From positions 62,001-126,000 of the forward strand of contig NZ_LSIC01000073.1 in assembly GCF_001556045.1 (NCBI RefSeq): 64,000 bases of DNA. The letters run 5' to 3'. Origin of the DNA: Bradyrhizobium sp. CCH5-F6. GTDB lineage: Bacteria; Pseudomonadota; Alphaproteobacteria; Rhizobiales; Xanthobacteraceae. This document shows, one piece after another, positions 26,086 to 35,115 of this stretch; positions within the stretch are counted from its first letter, which is position 1, and every line of letters begins with the position of its first letter. The position numbers and the translations under genes were made by a program. Under the pieces are notes generated by a model. It had not been told where the DNA came from. It was given only the letters and a program-made list of their open reading frames with translations, and ran no database searches.

Positions 26086-26622
26086 CGCCGTCCTAATAAA
26101 GCTCCGCCCGCTGCCAGCAAAGACGGGCCGCGCATCAATGATGATATCCGCAATGCGCAGATCCAGCTGATCGACCAGACCGGTGAGAACAGGGGCACGG
26201 TCGAGACCGTCCTCGCCATCCGGATGGCTCAGGAAGTCGGCATGGATCTGGTCGAAATTTCGCCGAATGCCAGCCCTCCCGTCTGCAAGATCATGGACTA
26301 CGGGAAGTACAAGTATTCCGCTCAGAAGAAAGCAGCGGAAGCGCGCAAGCGGCAGAAGACGGTCGAGATCAAGGAGATCAAGCTCCGCCCGATGATCGAC
26401 GACCACGATTACGACGTGAAGATGCGCGCGATGCAGCGGTTCTTCGAAGAGGGTGACAAGGTCAAGATCACGTTGCGCTATCGTGGTCGCGAAATGGCGC
26501 ACCAGGAGATCGGCACCAAGCTGCTGGACAAGATCAAGACCGACGTCGCCGAGCTCGCCAAGGTCGAGCAGGACGCAAGGTTCGAAGGTCGCCAGGTCGT
26601 CATGGTGCTGGCGCCGCGCTGA
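26083..26622 (+). CDS. infC: Translation initiation factor IF-3
   Basis: IF-3 binds the 30S subunit, prevents premature 50S joining and proofreads the start codon and initiator tRNA. With the ATT start the protein has 179 residues and begins (I/M)RRPNKAPP, followed by the family segment [15 protein letters not shown]. The C-terminal domain includes [17 protein letters not shown] and [15 protein letters not shown] start at 26224 would remove about 47 residues of the N-terminal domain and is not credible. A terminator follows. rpmI and rplT lie further downstream, past a minus-strand gene. Confidence 0.95.
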   Translation: MRRPNKAPPAASKDGPRINDDIRNAQIQLIDQTGENRGTVETVLAIRMAQEVGMDLVEISPNASPPVCKIMDYGKYKYSAQKKAAEARKRQKTVEIKEIKLRPMIDDHDYDVKMRAMQRFFEEGDKVKITLRYRGREMAHQEIGTKLLDKIKTDVAELAKVEQDARFEGRQVVMVLAPR

Positions 26623-26650
26623 TTGCAGCTGTTTGGGGCTTGGGAGTTCA

Positions 26651-26683
26651 ACGGCCCGTCCGGATGTCCGGCGGGCCGTTTTG
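26651..26683 (+). terminator. Rho-independent terminator of infC
   Basis: ACGGCCCG (26651-26658) pairs with CGGGCCGT (26672-26679), followed by a short T run. It lies 29 bases after the infC stop and abuts the end of the convergent secreted-protein gene, so it may serve both. Confidence 0.85.
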
Positions 26684-26685
26684 AT

Positions 26686-27087
26686 TCAGGTCCGCGTCGC
26701 CCGCCAGGTGCCGCTGCACTGGTCGCCGGAGATGACACCTCTCCACGAGCCGGCGCCGTTCACGCCGGCAAGCCGGCCGCCGCCGCTGGCGTGGGAGGCG
26801 CCGACCGAGACCTGGACAGCCACAGCGCCGGAGCGGTTGATCCGGCCCGAGACCCGGCCGCCGCCCGCGGACGAGACGCGGCTGCCTGTTACGGTGAAGG
26901 GAACGCTGTAGCCGGAGCTGCAATTGCCTCTGGTGGTGGCGAAAGTGACGTTCCAGACTCCGTCATAGCCGCCGCGGGCCTCGGCGGTCGAGGGCAACGC
27001 GGCTGCGGCGAGCACGGTGAGGAGCGCCAGGCGGCGCGGGCGAGCAAAGACGGACGAGAACGAGATCGATTGCGGGAAATGGGCCAT
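26686..27087 (-). CDS. Small secreted protein of unknown function
   Basis: A 133-residue precursor with a signal peptide (LALLTVLAAAALPSTAEA). The mature part begins RGGYDGVWNVTFATTRGNC and contains repeated Gly/Ser stretches with a WRGVISGDQCSGTWRATR end. The two cysteines could form a disulfide. YDGxWxV near the start is shared by small periplasmic proteins of rhizobia that resemble lipocalin-like strands. It is inserted on the opposite strand between infC and rpmI. Function unknown. Confidence 0.7.
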   Translation of the reverse strand: MAHFPQSISFSSVFARPRRLALLTVLAAAALPSTAEARGGYDGVWNVTFATTRGNCSSGYSVPFTVTGSRVSSAGGGRVSGRINRSGAVAVQVSVGASHASGGGRLAGVNGAGSWRGVISGDQCSGTWRATRT

Positions 27088-27360
27088 TTTGGTCCTGCTT
27101 CAGGCGGCACGGCTTGGACATGAGGCGGCAACACCGGATAGTCGCCGGGCCGGTTCCGCCGGTTCATCGTTGCCAATCGGCCCGTCCTCTGTCATAAGCC
27201 CAGCCTTCATCGCCCGGCTGATCAAGGGCTGCCGTGGCGGTGTCTCGTGCGGGTTTTGCGCTCGTTCGCAAAACTTGAGCACAATCAACGCTCTAACGAG
27301 CATTTTAGACGGCCAACCGCCTTCACGGGCGGATTTCTGTTGTGGCCATAGGAGAGCCAA
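27088..27360 (+). promoter_or_regulatory. rpmI-rplT leader with inverted repeats
   Basis: The region before rpmI has no gene. It contains a perfect inverted repeat GTTTTGCG (27253-27260) and CGCAAAAC (27267-27274), and a second hairpin close to the ribosome-binding site (CCGCC TTCAC GGGCGG). The ribosome-binding site is AGGAGAG before ATG 27361. In other bacteria L20 represses rpmI-rplT by binding such leader structures; whether this holds here is inference. Confidence 0.45.
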
Positions 27361-27561
27361 ATGCCCAAGCTGAAGACCAAATCGGGCGCTAAAAAGCGCT
27401 TCAAGGTGACTGCCACCGGCAAAGTGATGCACGCCCAGCGCGGCAAGCGTCACGGCATGATCAAGCGGACGAAGAAGCAGATCCGTCAGCTCCGCGGCAC
27501 CCGCGTGCTGTTCAAGACCGACGGCGACAACGTCAAGAAGTACTTCTTGCCGAACGCCTGA
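27361..27561 (+). CDS. rpmI: Ribosomal protein L35
   Basis: L35 (bL35) of the large ribosomal subunit, 66 residues, strongly basic. The family pattern [20 protein letters not shown] and [20 protein letters not shown] is complete. rplT follows 80 bases downstream, as is usual, and the two genes are probably co-transcribed. Confidence 0.98.
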   Translation: MPKLKTKSGAKKRFKVTATGKVMHAQRGKRHGMIKRTKKQIRQLRGTRVLFKTDGDNVKKYFLPNA

Positions 27562-27641
27562 TCGCGTCCACGATCACTGCCACCTCGCGCCGCATTCGCG
27601 CGGCGATCCGAAAACCAAGTCATCTCTGAAGGATTTTTGTC

Positions 27642-28001
27642 ATGTCTCGCGTCAAACGCGGTGTGACCGCCCACGCCAAGCACAAGAAAGTCTACAAGGC
27701 CGCCAAGGGCTTCTATGGCCGCCGCAAAAACACCATCCGCGCCGCCAAGCCGGCGGTCGAGAAGGCGATGCAATATGCCTTCCGTGACCGCAAGCGCAAG
27801 AAGCGGACGTTCCGCGCGCTCTGGATCCAGCGCATCAACGCGGCCGTCCGTCCGTTCGGCCTGACCTACAGCCGATTTATCGACGGCATGGCCAAGTCCG
27901 GGATCACCGTGGACCGCAAGGTGCTGTCGGATCTCGCGATCAGCGAGCCCGCCGCGTTCCAGGCGATCGCCGAGAAGGCCAAGGCTGCGCTGGCGGCGTA
28001 A
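27642..28001 (+). CDS. rplT: Ribosomal protein L20
   Basis: L20 (bL20) is needed for early assembly of the 50S subunit. The 119-residue protein has the long basic N-terminal helix ([20 protein letters not shown]) and the globular C-terminal domain ([20 protein letters not shown]). The last codons form the first unit of a 28-bp tandem duplication that continues after the stop codon. Confidence 0.98.
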   Translation: MSRVKRGVTAHAKHKKVYKAAKGFYGRRKNTIRAAKPAVEKAMQYAFRDRKRKKRTFRALWIQRINAAVRPFGLTYSRFIDGMAKSGITVDRKVLSDLAISEPAAFQAIAEKAKAALAA

Positions 28002-28056
28002 CGCGGCGACGGCTGCGCTGGCGGCTTAACGCGGTCAGGGCTGCGTTGGCGACCTG
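27983..28056. repeat. 28-bp tandem repeat at the 3' end of rplT
   Basis: Two nearly identical 28-bp units start at 27983 and 28011 (GGCTGCGCTGGCGGC, then T/G TAACGCGG), and a degenerate third starts at 28039. The first unit contains the last codons and TAA stop of rplT; the others lie outside the gene. It looks like a local slippage duplication of the gene end. Confidence 0.75.
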
Positions 28057-28065
28057 AGGCTTGCG

Positions 28066-28491
28066 TTAGCGGGCCTTCTGGCCCGTAGCCTTCGGTGCGC
28101 GCTGCGCGTAGCGCTTGGCGACCTCTGCCCGACAGAAAGCAGCAAACGAGACATACATGGTACCGGACTTGTTCCGGTATTTCTGGTCGCAGGCGCGCAT
28201 CTCCCTTTTGTAGGCCTGCTGCTGCGCCGTGTTGAGTCCGGGCAGGAAGTCGGCCTCGCATTTCCTTTCGACGGCAGCGCCAAGCTCGACATCGCCGCTC
28301 GCGCCCGATTGGCAGTCCCGAAACACCTTCATCGCGCTTTCGCAGCTGGTCTGCTTGTTGATGGCGTCGACGACCTCGTCCGACGTCATGGATGTTTCCA
28401 TGCAGACCATGGCGTGCGCAGGGGTGCCAGGGTTCGACAAAACGATGGCCAGAAAGGCAGAAAGCACGGCAAGGCAAGATCTCGAGATCAT
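28066..28491 (-). CDS. Secreted cysteine-containing protein of unknown function
   Basis: A 141-residue precursor with a clear signal peptide (CLAVLSAFLAIVLSNPGTPAHA) and a mature domain with six cysteines (VCMET, TSCES, DCQS, KCEAD, ACDQK, FCRAE), probably in disulfides. It is helical, with a basic C terminus, and acts in the periplasm or outside. It is divergent from pheS and convergent with rplT. No family was recognised. Confidence 0.7.
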   Translation of the reverse strand: MISRSCLAVLSAFLAIVLSNPGTPAHAMVCMETSMTSDEVVDAINKQTSCESAMKVFRDCQSGASGDVELGAAVERKCEADFLPGLNTAQQQAYKREMRACDQKYRNKSGTMYVSFAAFCRAEVAKRYAQRAPKATGQKAR

Positions 28492-28641
28492 CGGGGTGGT
28501 CTCCTCGTCTTCCCTTCGTGCCGTGCCGATGCGCCAGGTTCAACCCAACCTGCCGCGGCCCGAAATGACCGGCTTTTTGCTTGACGTTACTGCCTTCGGG
28601 CGGCGACAACCCAGCCGAATTTTGGCAGCAAGGATTTGACT

Positions 28642-29724
28642 GTGTCCAACCTCGCAACGCTCGAAACGTCCATTCTCGACCAGATCGCCGCCGCCGGAGA
28701 CGAGGCCGCCCTCGAGGCGGTGCGCGTCGCCGCCCTCGGCAAGAAGGGCTCGATCTCGGCGCTCCTTGCCACGCTCGGCAAGATGTCCCCGGACGAGCGC
28801 AAGACGCAGGGCGCCGCGATCAACCTCACCAAGGACAAGGTCAGCGAGGCGCTCGCCGCGCGGCGCGACGTGCTGAAGTCGGCCGCGCTCGATGCGCGGC
28901 TGGCGTCCGAGACCATCGACGTCACGCTGCCGCTGCGCGATGCGCCGACCGAGGCCGGCCGCATCCATCCGCTAAGTCAGGTCTGGGACGAACTGACCAC
29001 GATCTTCGCCGACATGGGATTCTCGGTGGCCGAAGGTCCCGATATCGAGACCGACGACTACAACTTCACCAAGCTGAATTTCCCGGTCGGCCATCCCGCG
29101 CGCGAAATGCACGACACCTTCTTCTTCCATCCGAAGGAGGACGGCTCCCGCATGCTGCTGCGAACCCACACCTCGCCGGTGCAGGTGCGCACCATGCTGA
29201 GCCAGAAGCCGCCGATCCGCGTCATCTGCCCGGGCCGCACCTACCGCATCGATTCGGACGCGACCCATACGCCGCAATTCCACCAGGTCGAAGGCCTCGT
29301 CATCGACAAGACCTCGCATCTCGGCCACCTCAAATGGATCCTGCACGAGTTCTGCAAGGCCTTCTTCGAGGTCGACCACATCAACATGCGCTTCCGTCCC
29401 TCGTTCTTCCCGTTCACAGAGCCGTCGCTGGAAGTCGACATCCAGTGCCGCCGCGACAAGGGCGAGATTCGCTTCGGGGAAGGCGAGGATTGGCTCGAGA
29501 TTCTCGGCTGCGGCATGGTGCACCCGAACGTGCTGCGTGCCTGCGGCATCGATCCCGACGAGTACCAGGGCTTTGCCTGGGGCATGGGCATCGACCGCAT
29601 CGCCATGCTGAAATACGGCATCGCCGATCTGCGCCAGCTGTTCGACAGCGACGTCCGCTGGCTGTCCCATTACGGCTTCAAGCCGCTCGAAGTGCCGACG
29701 CTTGCTGGGGGGCTGAGCTCGTGA
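28642..29724 (+). CDS. pheS: Phenylalanyl-tRNA synthetase alpha subunit
   Basis: The catalytic subunit of the alpha2-beta2 PheRS enzyme that charges tRNA-Phe. The N-terminal coiled coil leads to class II motifs: motif 2 region ([16 protein letters not shown]), [11 protein letters not shown], and motif 3 ([18 protein letters not shown]). Length 360. GTG at 28642 is chosen because AAGGA lies 7 bases upstream; the TTG at 28636 is too close to it. The partner pheT lies downstream, separated by a DUF559 gene. Confidence 0.97.
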   Translation: MSNLATLETSILDQIAAAGDEAALEAVRVAALGKKGSISALLATLGKMSPDERKTQGAAINLTKDKVSEALAARRDVLKSAALDARLASETIDVTLPLRDAPTEAGRIHPLSQVWDELTTIFADMGFSVAEGPDIETDDYNFTKLNFPVGHPAREMHDTFFFHPKEDGSRMLLRTHTSPVQVRTMLSQKPPIRVICPGRTYRIDSDATHTPQFHQVEGLVIDKTSHLGHLKWILHEFCKAFFEVDHINMRFRPSFFPFTEPSLEVDIQCRRDKGEIRFGEGEDWLEILGCGMVHPNVLRACGIDPDEYQGFAWGMGIDRIAMLKYGIADLRQLFDSDVRWLSHYGFKPLEVPTLAGGLSS

Positions 29725-29759
29725 GGGCGGCGATCGGCCATACGAAGACTCTCTCCGTT

Positions 29760-29798
29760 CCCTCCCCCCTTGTGGGGGAGGGTCAGGGAGGGGGGTAG
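29760..29798. repeat. Half-copy of the GC-rich palindrome flanking the DUF559 gene
   Basis: The sequence CCCTCCCCCCTTGTGGGGGA and the following GGGTCAGGGAGGGGGGTA match the right part of the full palindrome at 30175-30227. It lies just before the DUF559 start. Confidence 0.85.
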
Positions 29799-29804
29799 CC
29801 GCGG

Positions 29805-30275
29805 ATGCCGCACGCAGTTGTAAGCGAACGTCAGCGCAGCCGGGCGAAACAGCTTCGCCGAGCGATGACGCGCGCCGAAACACTGCTATGGCGCCACCTG
29901 AAAGCTAACCGCATGGATGGTGTTGGCATCCGTCGCCAATCGCCAATCGGAAACTACATCGTCGACTTCGTGTGCTTCTCCTCAAAACTCATCATCGAGC
30001 TCGATGGAGAATCCCATGATTTCGAGGAACGTCAGAAGAAAGATGGGCGTCGTGACGCTTTCTTCGCAGCCGAAGGCTTTCAGGTTCTGCGCTTCACCAA
30101 CGATCAGGTGATGACGAACCTTGAGGGAGTTGTTGAGGCAATTCGCCAGGCAACTTCTGTCAGAGCCCGCGGCTTACCCCCCTCCCTGACCCTCCCCCAC
30201 AAGGGGGGAGGGTCAGGGAGGGGGGTACAAGATCAATTCGTAAACACCGACAAGAGCCGAGGCACACAGCCATGA
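29805..30275 (+). CDS. DUF559 endonuclease-like protein between pheS and pheT
   Basis: A 156-residue protein with a DUF559 domain, a PD-(D/E)XK-type fold related to Vsr. Core motifs are [22 protein letters not shown] and the catalytic-like [21 protein letters not shown], then RVLRF-like [11 protein letters not shown]. The last 35 residues ([17 protein letters not shown]) are translated from a GC-rich palindromic repeat and are unlikely to belong to the fold. The stop overlaps the pheT ATG (ATGA). The gene is bracketed by repeat copies, which marks it as a late insertion in the pheST operon. Activity is unproven. Confidence 0.85.
   Translation: MPHAVVSERQRSRAKQLRRAMTRAETLLWRHLKANRMDGVGIRRQSPIGNYIVDFVCFSSKLIIELDGESHDFEERQKKDGRRDAFFAAEGFQVLRFTNDQVMTNLEGVVEAIRQATSVRARGLPPSLTLPHKGGGSGRGVQDQFVNTDKSRGTQP
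30175..30227. repeat. Perfect 24-bp-arm palindrome inside the end of the DUF559 gene
   Basis: TACCCCCCTCCCTGACCC and six further bases form the left arm (30175-30198); ACAAG is the loop; the right arm (30204-30227) is its exact reverse complement. It encodes the tail of the DUF559 ORF and ends 44 bases before pheT. In RNA it would form a very stable hairpin. Confidence 0.92.
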
Positions 30276-32680
30276 AATTCACCCTCTCCTGGCTGAAGGA
30301 TCATCTCGAGACCGACGAGCCCTTGGAAAAACTCGCCGAGAAGCTCACCATGATCGGACTCGAGGTCGAGAACATCGAGGACAAGGCGAAGGCGCTGAAG
30401 CCGTTCACCATTGCGAAGGTGATCTCGGCCGAGCAGCATCCGAATGCGGATCGCTTGCGCGTCTGCATGGTCGACACCGGCGATGGCGGCGCGCCGGTGC
30501 AGGTGGTGTGCGGCGCGCCGAATGCGCGTGCCGGCCTCGTCAGCGTGTTCTCCCCGCCCGGCACCTACATTCCCGGCAAGGATATCACGCTCGGTGTCGG
30601 CACCATCCGCGGCGTCGAGAGCCGCGGCATGCTGTGCTCGGCGGCGGAGCTGCAGATCTCGAACGACCATAACGGCATCATGGAATTGCCAGCGGATGCG
30701 CCGGTTGGCTCTGCCTACGCCGAATGGGCAGGGCTCGGCGATCCCGTGGTCGAGATTAACCTGACGCCGAACCGGCAGGACTGCACCGGCGTGCACGGCA
30801 TCGCGCGCGACCTTGCCGCCGCCGACATGGGCAAGTTCAAGGACCCGACCATCAAGCCGATCAAGGGCGAATTCCCGTGTCCGGTGAAGGTGACGGTCGA
30901 GGACGCCGCGCTGTGCCCGGGCTTTGCGCTCCGCCTCGTGCGCGGCGTCAAGAACGGACCGTCGCCGGAATGGCTGCAGAAGCGGCTGACCGCGATCGGT
31001 CTGCGCCCGATCAACGCGCTGGTCGACATCACCAACTTCATGACCTTCGACCGCGCGCGGCCGCTGCACGTGTTCGACGCGAAGAAGGTCAAGGGCAGCC
31101 TCGTGGTGCGCCGGGCCCGCGACGGCGAGAGCCTGCTCGCACTCGACGGCCGCACCTACAAGCTCGATCCCTCGATCTGCGTGATCGCGGATGAGAACGG
31201 CGTCGAATCGCTCGCCGGAATCATGGGCGGCGAGGCCTCTGGCTGCGACGAGAACACCACCGACGTGCTGATCGAATCGGCGCTCTGGAACGAGATCAAC
31301 ATCGCCCAGACCGGCCGCAAGCTCGGGATCAATTCAGATGCGCGCTACCGCTTCGAGCGCGGCGTCGATCCCGCCTTCATGGTGCCGGGGCTGGAGCTCG
31401 CGACCAAGCTGGTCATGGAGATGTGCGGGGGCACGCCATCCGAGACCGTCGTGGTCGGCAAGGCCTTTGGCGACGACCGCCTGATCGAATTCCCCATCAC
31501 CGAGGTCAAGCGGCTCTCCGGCATCGACGTGCCGCAAACCGAGATGAAGCGCATCCTGACCCATCTCGGCTTCATGATGGCCGGCCCGGGTCCGGTCGTG
31601 AAGGTGGCGGTGCCGTCCTGGCGCACCGACGTGCACGGCAAGGCCGACATCGTCGAGGAGATCGTGCGCATCTTCGGCGTCGACAAGGTGCCGGAGACGC
31701 CGTTCGAGCGCGGCGAGGACGCGCGCAAACCGGTGCTCACCCCGCTCCAGCTCCGCACCCGCCGCGCGCGGCGCGCGCTGGCGAGCCGCGGCATGGTCGA
31801 GGCCGTGACGTGGTCGTTCATCGCCAAGCCTGCGGCGGAATTGTTCGGCGGCGGCCAGCGCGAGCTGGAAGTGGCCAACCCGATCGCGTCGGACTTGTCC
31901 GACATGCGCCCGACCCTGCTCGCGGGCCTGACCGCGGCCGCGCAGGCCAATGCCGATCGCGGCTTCGGCGATGTCGCGCTGTTCGAGGTCGGTCAGATCT
32001 TCAGGGGCGATCGCCCGCAGGACCAGTTCATGGCGGCGAGCGGCGTACGCCGCGGCTTTGCGTCCTCTGAAGGTCTCGGACGGCACTGGACCGGGTCGAC
32101 GCAGGCTGACGCCTTCGATGCCAAGGCCGACGCGCTGGCGGTGCTGGCAGCCAGCGGTGCGCCGATGCAGGCGCTGCAGATCGTCGCCGGCGGACCTGGA
32201 TGGCTGCATCCGGGGCGCTCCGGCACGATCCAGATCGGTCCGCAGAACGTGCTCGGCTATTTCGGCGAGATGCATCCGCGCGCGCTCGAGGCGCTCGGCG
32301 CCGACGGTCCGCTGGTGGTGTTCGAGGTGATCCTCGACCGCATCCCGGAGGCGAAGAAGAAGCCGACCCGCGCCAAGCCGCTGATTGAGCTCTCGGCCTT
32401 CCAGCCGGTGTCGCGCGACTTCGCCTTCATCGTCGACCGCGCCGTGAAGGCCGGCGATATCGTCCGTGCCGCGCAAGGCGTCGACAAGAAGCTGATCACC
32501 GGCGTGAACGTATTCGACGTCTACGAGGGCAAGGGCATCGACGACGGCAAGAAGTCGATCGCCATCGCAGTGACGATCCAGCCGCGCGAGAAGACGCTCA
32601 CCGACCAGGAGATCGAGGCGGTCGGAGCCAAGATCGTGGCGGAAGTCACGAAGAAGACCGGCGGTACCCTGAGAGCATGA
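30272..32680 (+). CDS. pheT: Phenylalanyl-tRNA synthetase beta subunit
   Basis: The 802-residue beta subunit of PheRS: N-terminal tRNA-binding (EMAP-like) domain ([21 protein letters not shown]), B3/B4 editing domain ([22 protein letters not shown]), B5 domain, synthetase-like core ([18 protein letters not shown]) and C-terminal FDX-ACB anticodon-binding domain ([15 protein letters not shown]). The start overlaps the DUF559 stop by 4 bases. Its last codons lie in an intergenic repeat. Confidence 0.98.
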   Translation: MKFTLSWLKDHLETDEPLEKLAEKLTMIGLEVENIEDKAKALKPFTIAKVISAEQHPNADRLRVCMVDTGDGGAPVQVVCGAPNARAGLVSVFSPPGTYIPGKDITLGVGTIRGVESRGMLCSAAELQISNDHNGIMELPADAPVGSAYAEWAGLGDPVVEINLTPNRQDCTGVHGIARDLAAADMGKFKDPTIKPIKGEFPCPVKVTVEDAALCPGFALRLVRGVKNGPSPEWLQKRLTAIGLRPINALVDITNFMTFDRARPLHVFDAKKVKGSLVVRRARDGESLLALDGRTYKLDPSICVIADENGVESLAGIMGGEASGCDENTTDVLIESALWNEINIAQTGRKLGINSDARYRFERGVDPAFMVPGLELATKLVMEMCGGTPSETVVVGKAFGDDRLIEFPITEVKRLSGIDVPQTEMKRILTHLGFMMAGPGPVVKVAVPSWRTDVHGKADIVEEIVRIFGVDKVPETPFERGEDARKPVLTPLQLRTRRARRALASRGMVEAVTWSFIAKPAAELFGGGQRELEVANPIASDLSDMRPTLLAGLTAAAQANADRGFGDVALFEVGQIFRGDRPQDQFMAASGVRRGFASSEGLGRHWTGSTQADAFDAKADALAVLAASGAPMQALQIVAGGPGWLHPGRSGTIQIGPQNVLGYFGEMHPRALEALGADGPLVVFEVILDRIPEAKKKPTRAKPLIELSAFQPVSRDFAFIVDRAVKAGDIVRAAQGVDKKLITGVNVFDVYEGKGIDDGKKSIAIAVTIQPREKTLTDQEIEAVGAKIVAEVTKKTGGTLRA

Positions 32681-32721
32681 TGCCGAAAAGCGTGACGCGG
32701 TTTTCGGACGACATCATGCTC
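32673..32721. repeat. Palindromic repeat overlapping the pheT stop codon
   Basis: GAGCATGATG (32673-32682) pairs with CATCATGCTC (32712-32721), and CCGAAAA with TTTTCGG inside. The pheT stop TGA lies in the left arm. This element type (GCATGATNCCGAAAA...TTTTCGG...ATCATGC) is common in Bradyrhizobium and Rhodopseudomonas genomes. Confidence 0.85.
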
Positions 32722-32735
32722 CAGAAGCAACCAGC

Positions 32736-33506
32736 ATGAGCCTTGCGGACTTTCTTCCGAAGGACGTCAGCCTCACCATTGCGATGGCGCTCTGCGCCGT
32801 CGCTTTCGTTTCGGGCACGGCGCGCGGCTTCTCCGGCTTCGGCTCGGCGCTGATCTTCATGCCGCTGGCGAGCAGCATCGCTGCGCCCCGGCTCGTTGCA
32901 GCCCTGCTGCTCGTCATCGATTTCGTCGCGGCAGCCCCGATGCTGCCTGACGCATGGCGCCAGGCCGACCGCAAGGCGACCGCGGTGATCGTGCTGGGCG
33001 CACTGATCGGCGTTCCGATCGGAACTTATCTCCTCAGCGTGCTCGAGCCCGTCACCACGCGCTGGATCATCTCCTGCTTCGTCGCGGCGCTGCTGCTTCT
33101 GTTGCTGTCGGGCTGGCGCTATCGCGGCAAGGACCACGCCTGGCTCTCTGTCGGAATCGGCGGCCTGTCCGGTTTCTGCAGTGGCCTCGCGCAGACCGGC
33201 GGCCCGCCGATCGTGGGCTACTGGCTCGGCCGCCCGATCGCGCCGATCGTCGCGCGCGCCAACATCGTGCTGTTCTTCGGCGCCTCGGATTTCTTCTCGA
33301 TGGTCAGCTACGCGTCGACGGGTCTGATCAGCCGCGAGTCGCTGGTGCTCTCGCTGATCGTCGGGCCGGTCTATGCGATCGGCGTCGCCTTCGGCGCGTC
33401 GCTGTTCGGCCGCGCCAGCGAGAAGGTGTTTCGCGGGATCTGCTATGCGCTGATTGCGACGGCGGTGGTTGCCGGACTGCCGGTGCTGGACGGGATTTTG
33501 CGTTAA
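32736..33506 (+). CDS. TauE/SafE family permease
   Basis: A 256-residue membrane protein with about eight helices in two related halves, each with a conserved Gly-rich segment (GTARGFSGFGSALIFMPLAS, then GGLSGFCSGLAQTGGPPIVG). The family exports sulfite, sulfoacetate or related organosulfur anions. No sulfur-metabolism gene lies beside it, so the substrate is open. Confidence 0.85.
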   Translation: MSLADFLPKDVSLTIAMALCAVAFVSGTARGFSGFGSALIFMPLASSIAAPRLVAALLLVIDFVAAAPMLPDAWRQADRKATAVIVLGALIGVPIGTYLLSVLEPVTTRWIISCFVAALLLLLLSGWRYRGKDHAWLSVGIGGLSGFCSGLAQTGGPPIVGYWLGRPIAPIVARANIVLFFGASDFFSMVSYASTGLISRESLVLSLIVGPVYAIGVAFGASLFGRASEKVFRGICYALIATAVVAGLPVLDGILR

Positions 33507-33534
33507 ACCTCCGTTGTCGGTGGCTTAGCTGCCC

Positions 33535-34923
33535 TTACTGCCGCGGCGCGCGGCGCTTCTTGGTCGACTGTGTCGGCACGTCCGCCGAGTCGTCCTTGAG
33601 CGCGCCGATCTTGCGCAACGCCGCGTCCGCCGCGCGTTCGCCGCTTTCCCAGGCGCCGTCGACGGTACCCCACAATGTCTCATGGGTGGCTTCGCCGGCG
33701 ATGAACACATTGCCGATCGGCTCGCTCAGGATCTTGCGCGAGAGCTGACCGCCGGGCGAAGACGCCGACATCGCGCCCATGACATGGGGCGAGGCATTCC
33801 AGCGCGTCGCGCTGGTCTTCTGCACGGCGGAAGCGGCTTCGCTGCCGAACAGTTTCGTGATCCACTCCTTCGCGAAGGCGGCCATGGCCTTCTCGCCCTG
33901 CTCGGAAAGATCGCGGCCGAAGGAGCCGCCGACATCGATCGAGCACAGCGAGGAGCCGCCGATATTGGCGAACATGAGCGCCGTGCGCGTCGAGTTGCTC
34001 TGTTCGATGAGGATATCGTCACGCGACAGGCCGAGCGGATTGCCCGGCAGTTGCAGAAAGATGTGATCGTAGCTGCCGAGGCCGAGCTTCGATGCCGCGT
34101 CCAAGGTCCGTTTGGGCATGTCGGGTGCGAACTTGATCGCGCCCGATGTCAGCACGTTGGTCGAGACCGTGACGATGGCGGCACGCGCCGCGATCCTGCC
34201 GGCTTGTGTCTCCACGCTGACGTCGCGGTTGCTCCAGGCGATGCGGTTTGCCGGCGTCGACAGCGCCACCGGGGTCTGCTCTGCGAGCCTGGTGATCAGG
34301 GTGCCGAGGCCCTGACGACAGGCGATCGCCGCGTTGCGGTCCTGCGCACGTCCCTTGTCGATCGCGGACAGCTCCTTCAGGTCCTTGCCGGCAAAGTTCG
34401 GGCCCAGCATGAACTCGACCGCGCCGGCCCAGTCGCCGAGATCTTTCGGCAGCGCGGACGCGCAGGATGTATCCAGCTTGCCGCGCGCGGCCTCGTCGAT
34501 GGCGCGGTTGGCGCGCACCAGCGCTGCCAGGAACTGCTCGGTCTCGCCCGCGCGCGCGTTGCGGCGGCCGATGCGCATCTTCTGGCCCGATGGCGCCGGC
34601 AACACGTCCAGCCCGGCGCTGCGCGCCAGCCGGATCATCGGATTGGTGTCGGCATTGTGCATCCAGCGTGCGCCGCGGTCGAATGGCGTATCGAAGGTGG
34701 TGCTGTCCGTGATGCAGCGGCCACCGATCTGGCCCGCGGCTTCCACCACGATGACCTTGCGGCCCGTCGCCATGATGCGCCGCGCTGCGGCAATGCCCGC
34801 AACTCCCGCCCCGATCACGACGATGTCCGCCTCGCGCGGCAGGGGCGCGGCGCTCGCGCCCAGGACCGGCATCGCCGCAAAGGCCGCCGACGCCGAAAGG
34901 AAACCGCGGCGCGTGATTGTCAT
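33535..34923 (-). CDS. Tat-exported FAD-dependent amine oxidase
   Basis: A 462-residue flavoprotein of the monoamine oxidase family. It begins with a Tat signal (TRRGFLSASAAFAAMPVLGA), so it is folded with FAD before export to the periplasm. The dinucleotide-binding motif is IVVIGAGVAGIAAARRI (34-50), followed by GGRCITDSTTFDTPFDRGARW and the C-terminal FAD motif (FIAGEATHETLWGTVDGAWESG). It probably oxidises amines or amino acids. The ATG at 34923 is chosen because it gives the Tat motif at the N terminus. Confidence 0.88.
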   Translation of the reverse strand: MTITRRGFLSASAAFAAMPVLGASAAPLPREADIVVIGAGVAGIAAARRIMATGRKVIVVEAAGQIGGRCITDSTTFDTPFDRGARWMHNADTNPMIRLARSAGLDVLPAPSGQKMRIGRRNARAGETEQFLAALVRANRAIDEAARGKLDTSCASALPKDLGDWAGAVEFMLGPNFAGKDLKELSAIDKGRAQDRNAAIACRQGLGTLITRLAEQTPVALSTPANRIAWSNRDVSVETQAGRIAARAAIVTVSTNVLTSGAIKFAPDMPKRTLDAASKLGLGSYDHIFLQLPGNPLGLSRDDILIEQSNSTRTALMFANIGGSSLCSIDVGGSFGRDLSEQGEKAMAAFAKEWITKLFGSEAASAVQKTSATRWNASPHVMGAMSASSPGGQLSRKILSEPIGNVFIAGEATHETLWGTVDGAWESGERAADAALRKIGALKDDSADVPTQSTKKRRAPRQ

Positions 34924-35115
34924 GTCATGGTTTCCGGGGACTTGCGGCAAACGGGAACAGCCCGCGAACCTTGCCGTATCTGACGTTGCACGGCAACCAT
35001 CACGGTGAATCAATCGTGCTTGATCTCACAGAGTGATGAACCGAATTGCAACACGTTTCGACCATGATACAGAAGGGAAAAAGGCGGCTGGAAAAGGCCG
35101 TGGGGGGAGTTCGAC

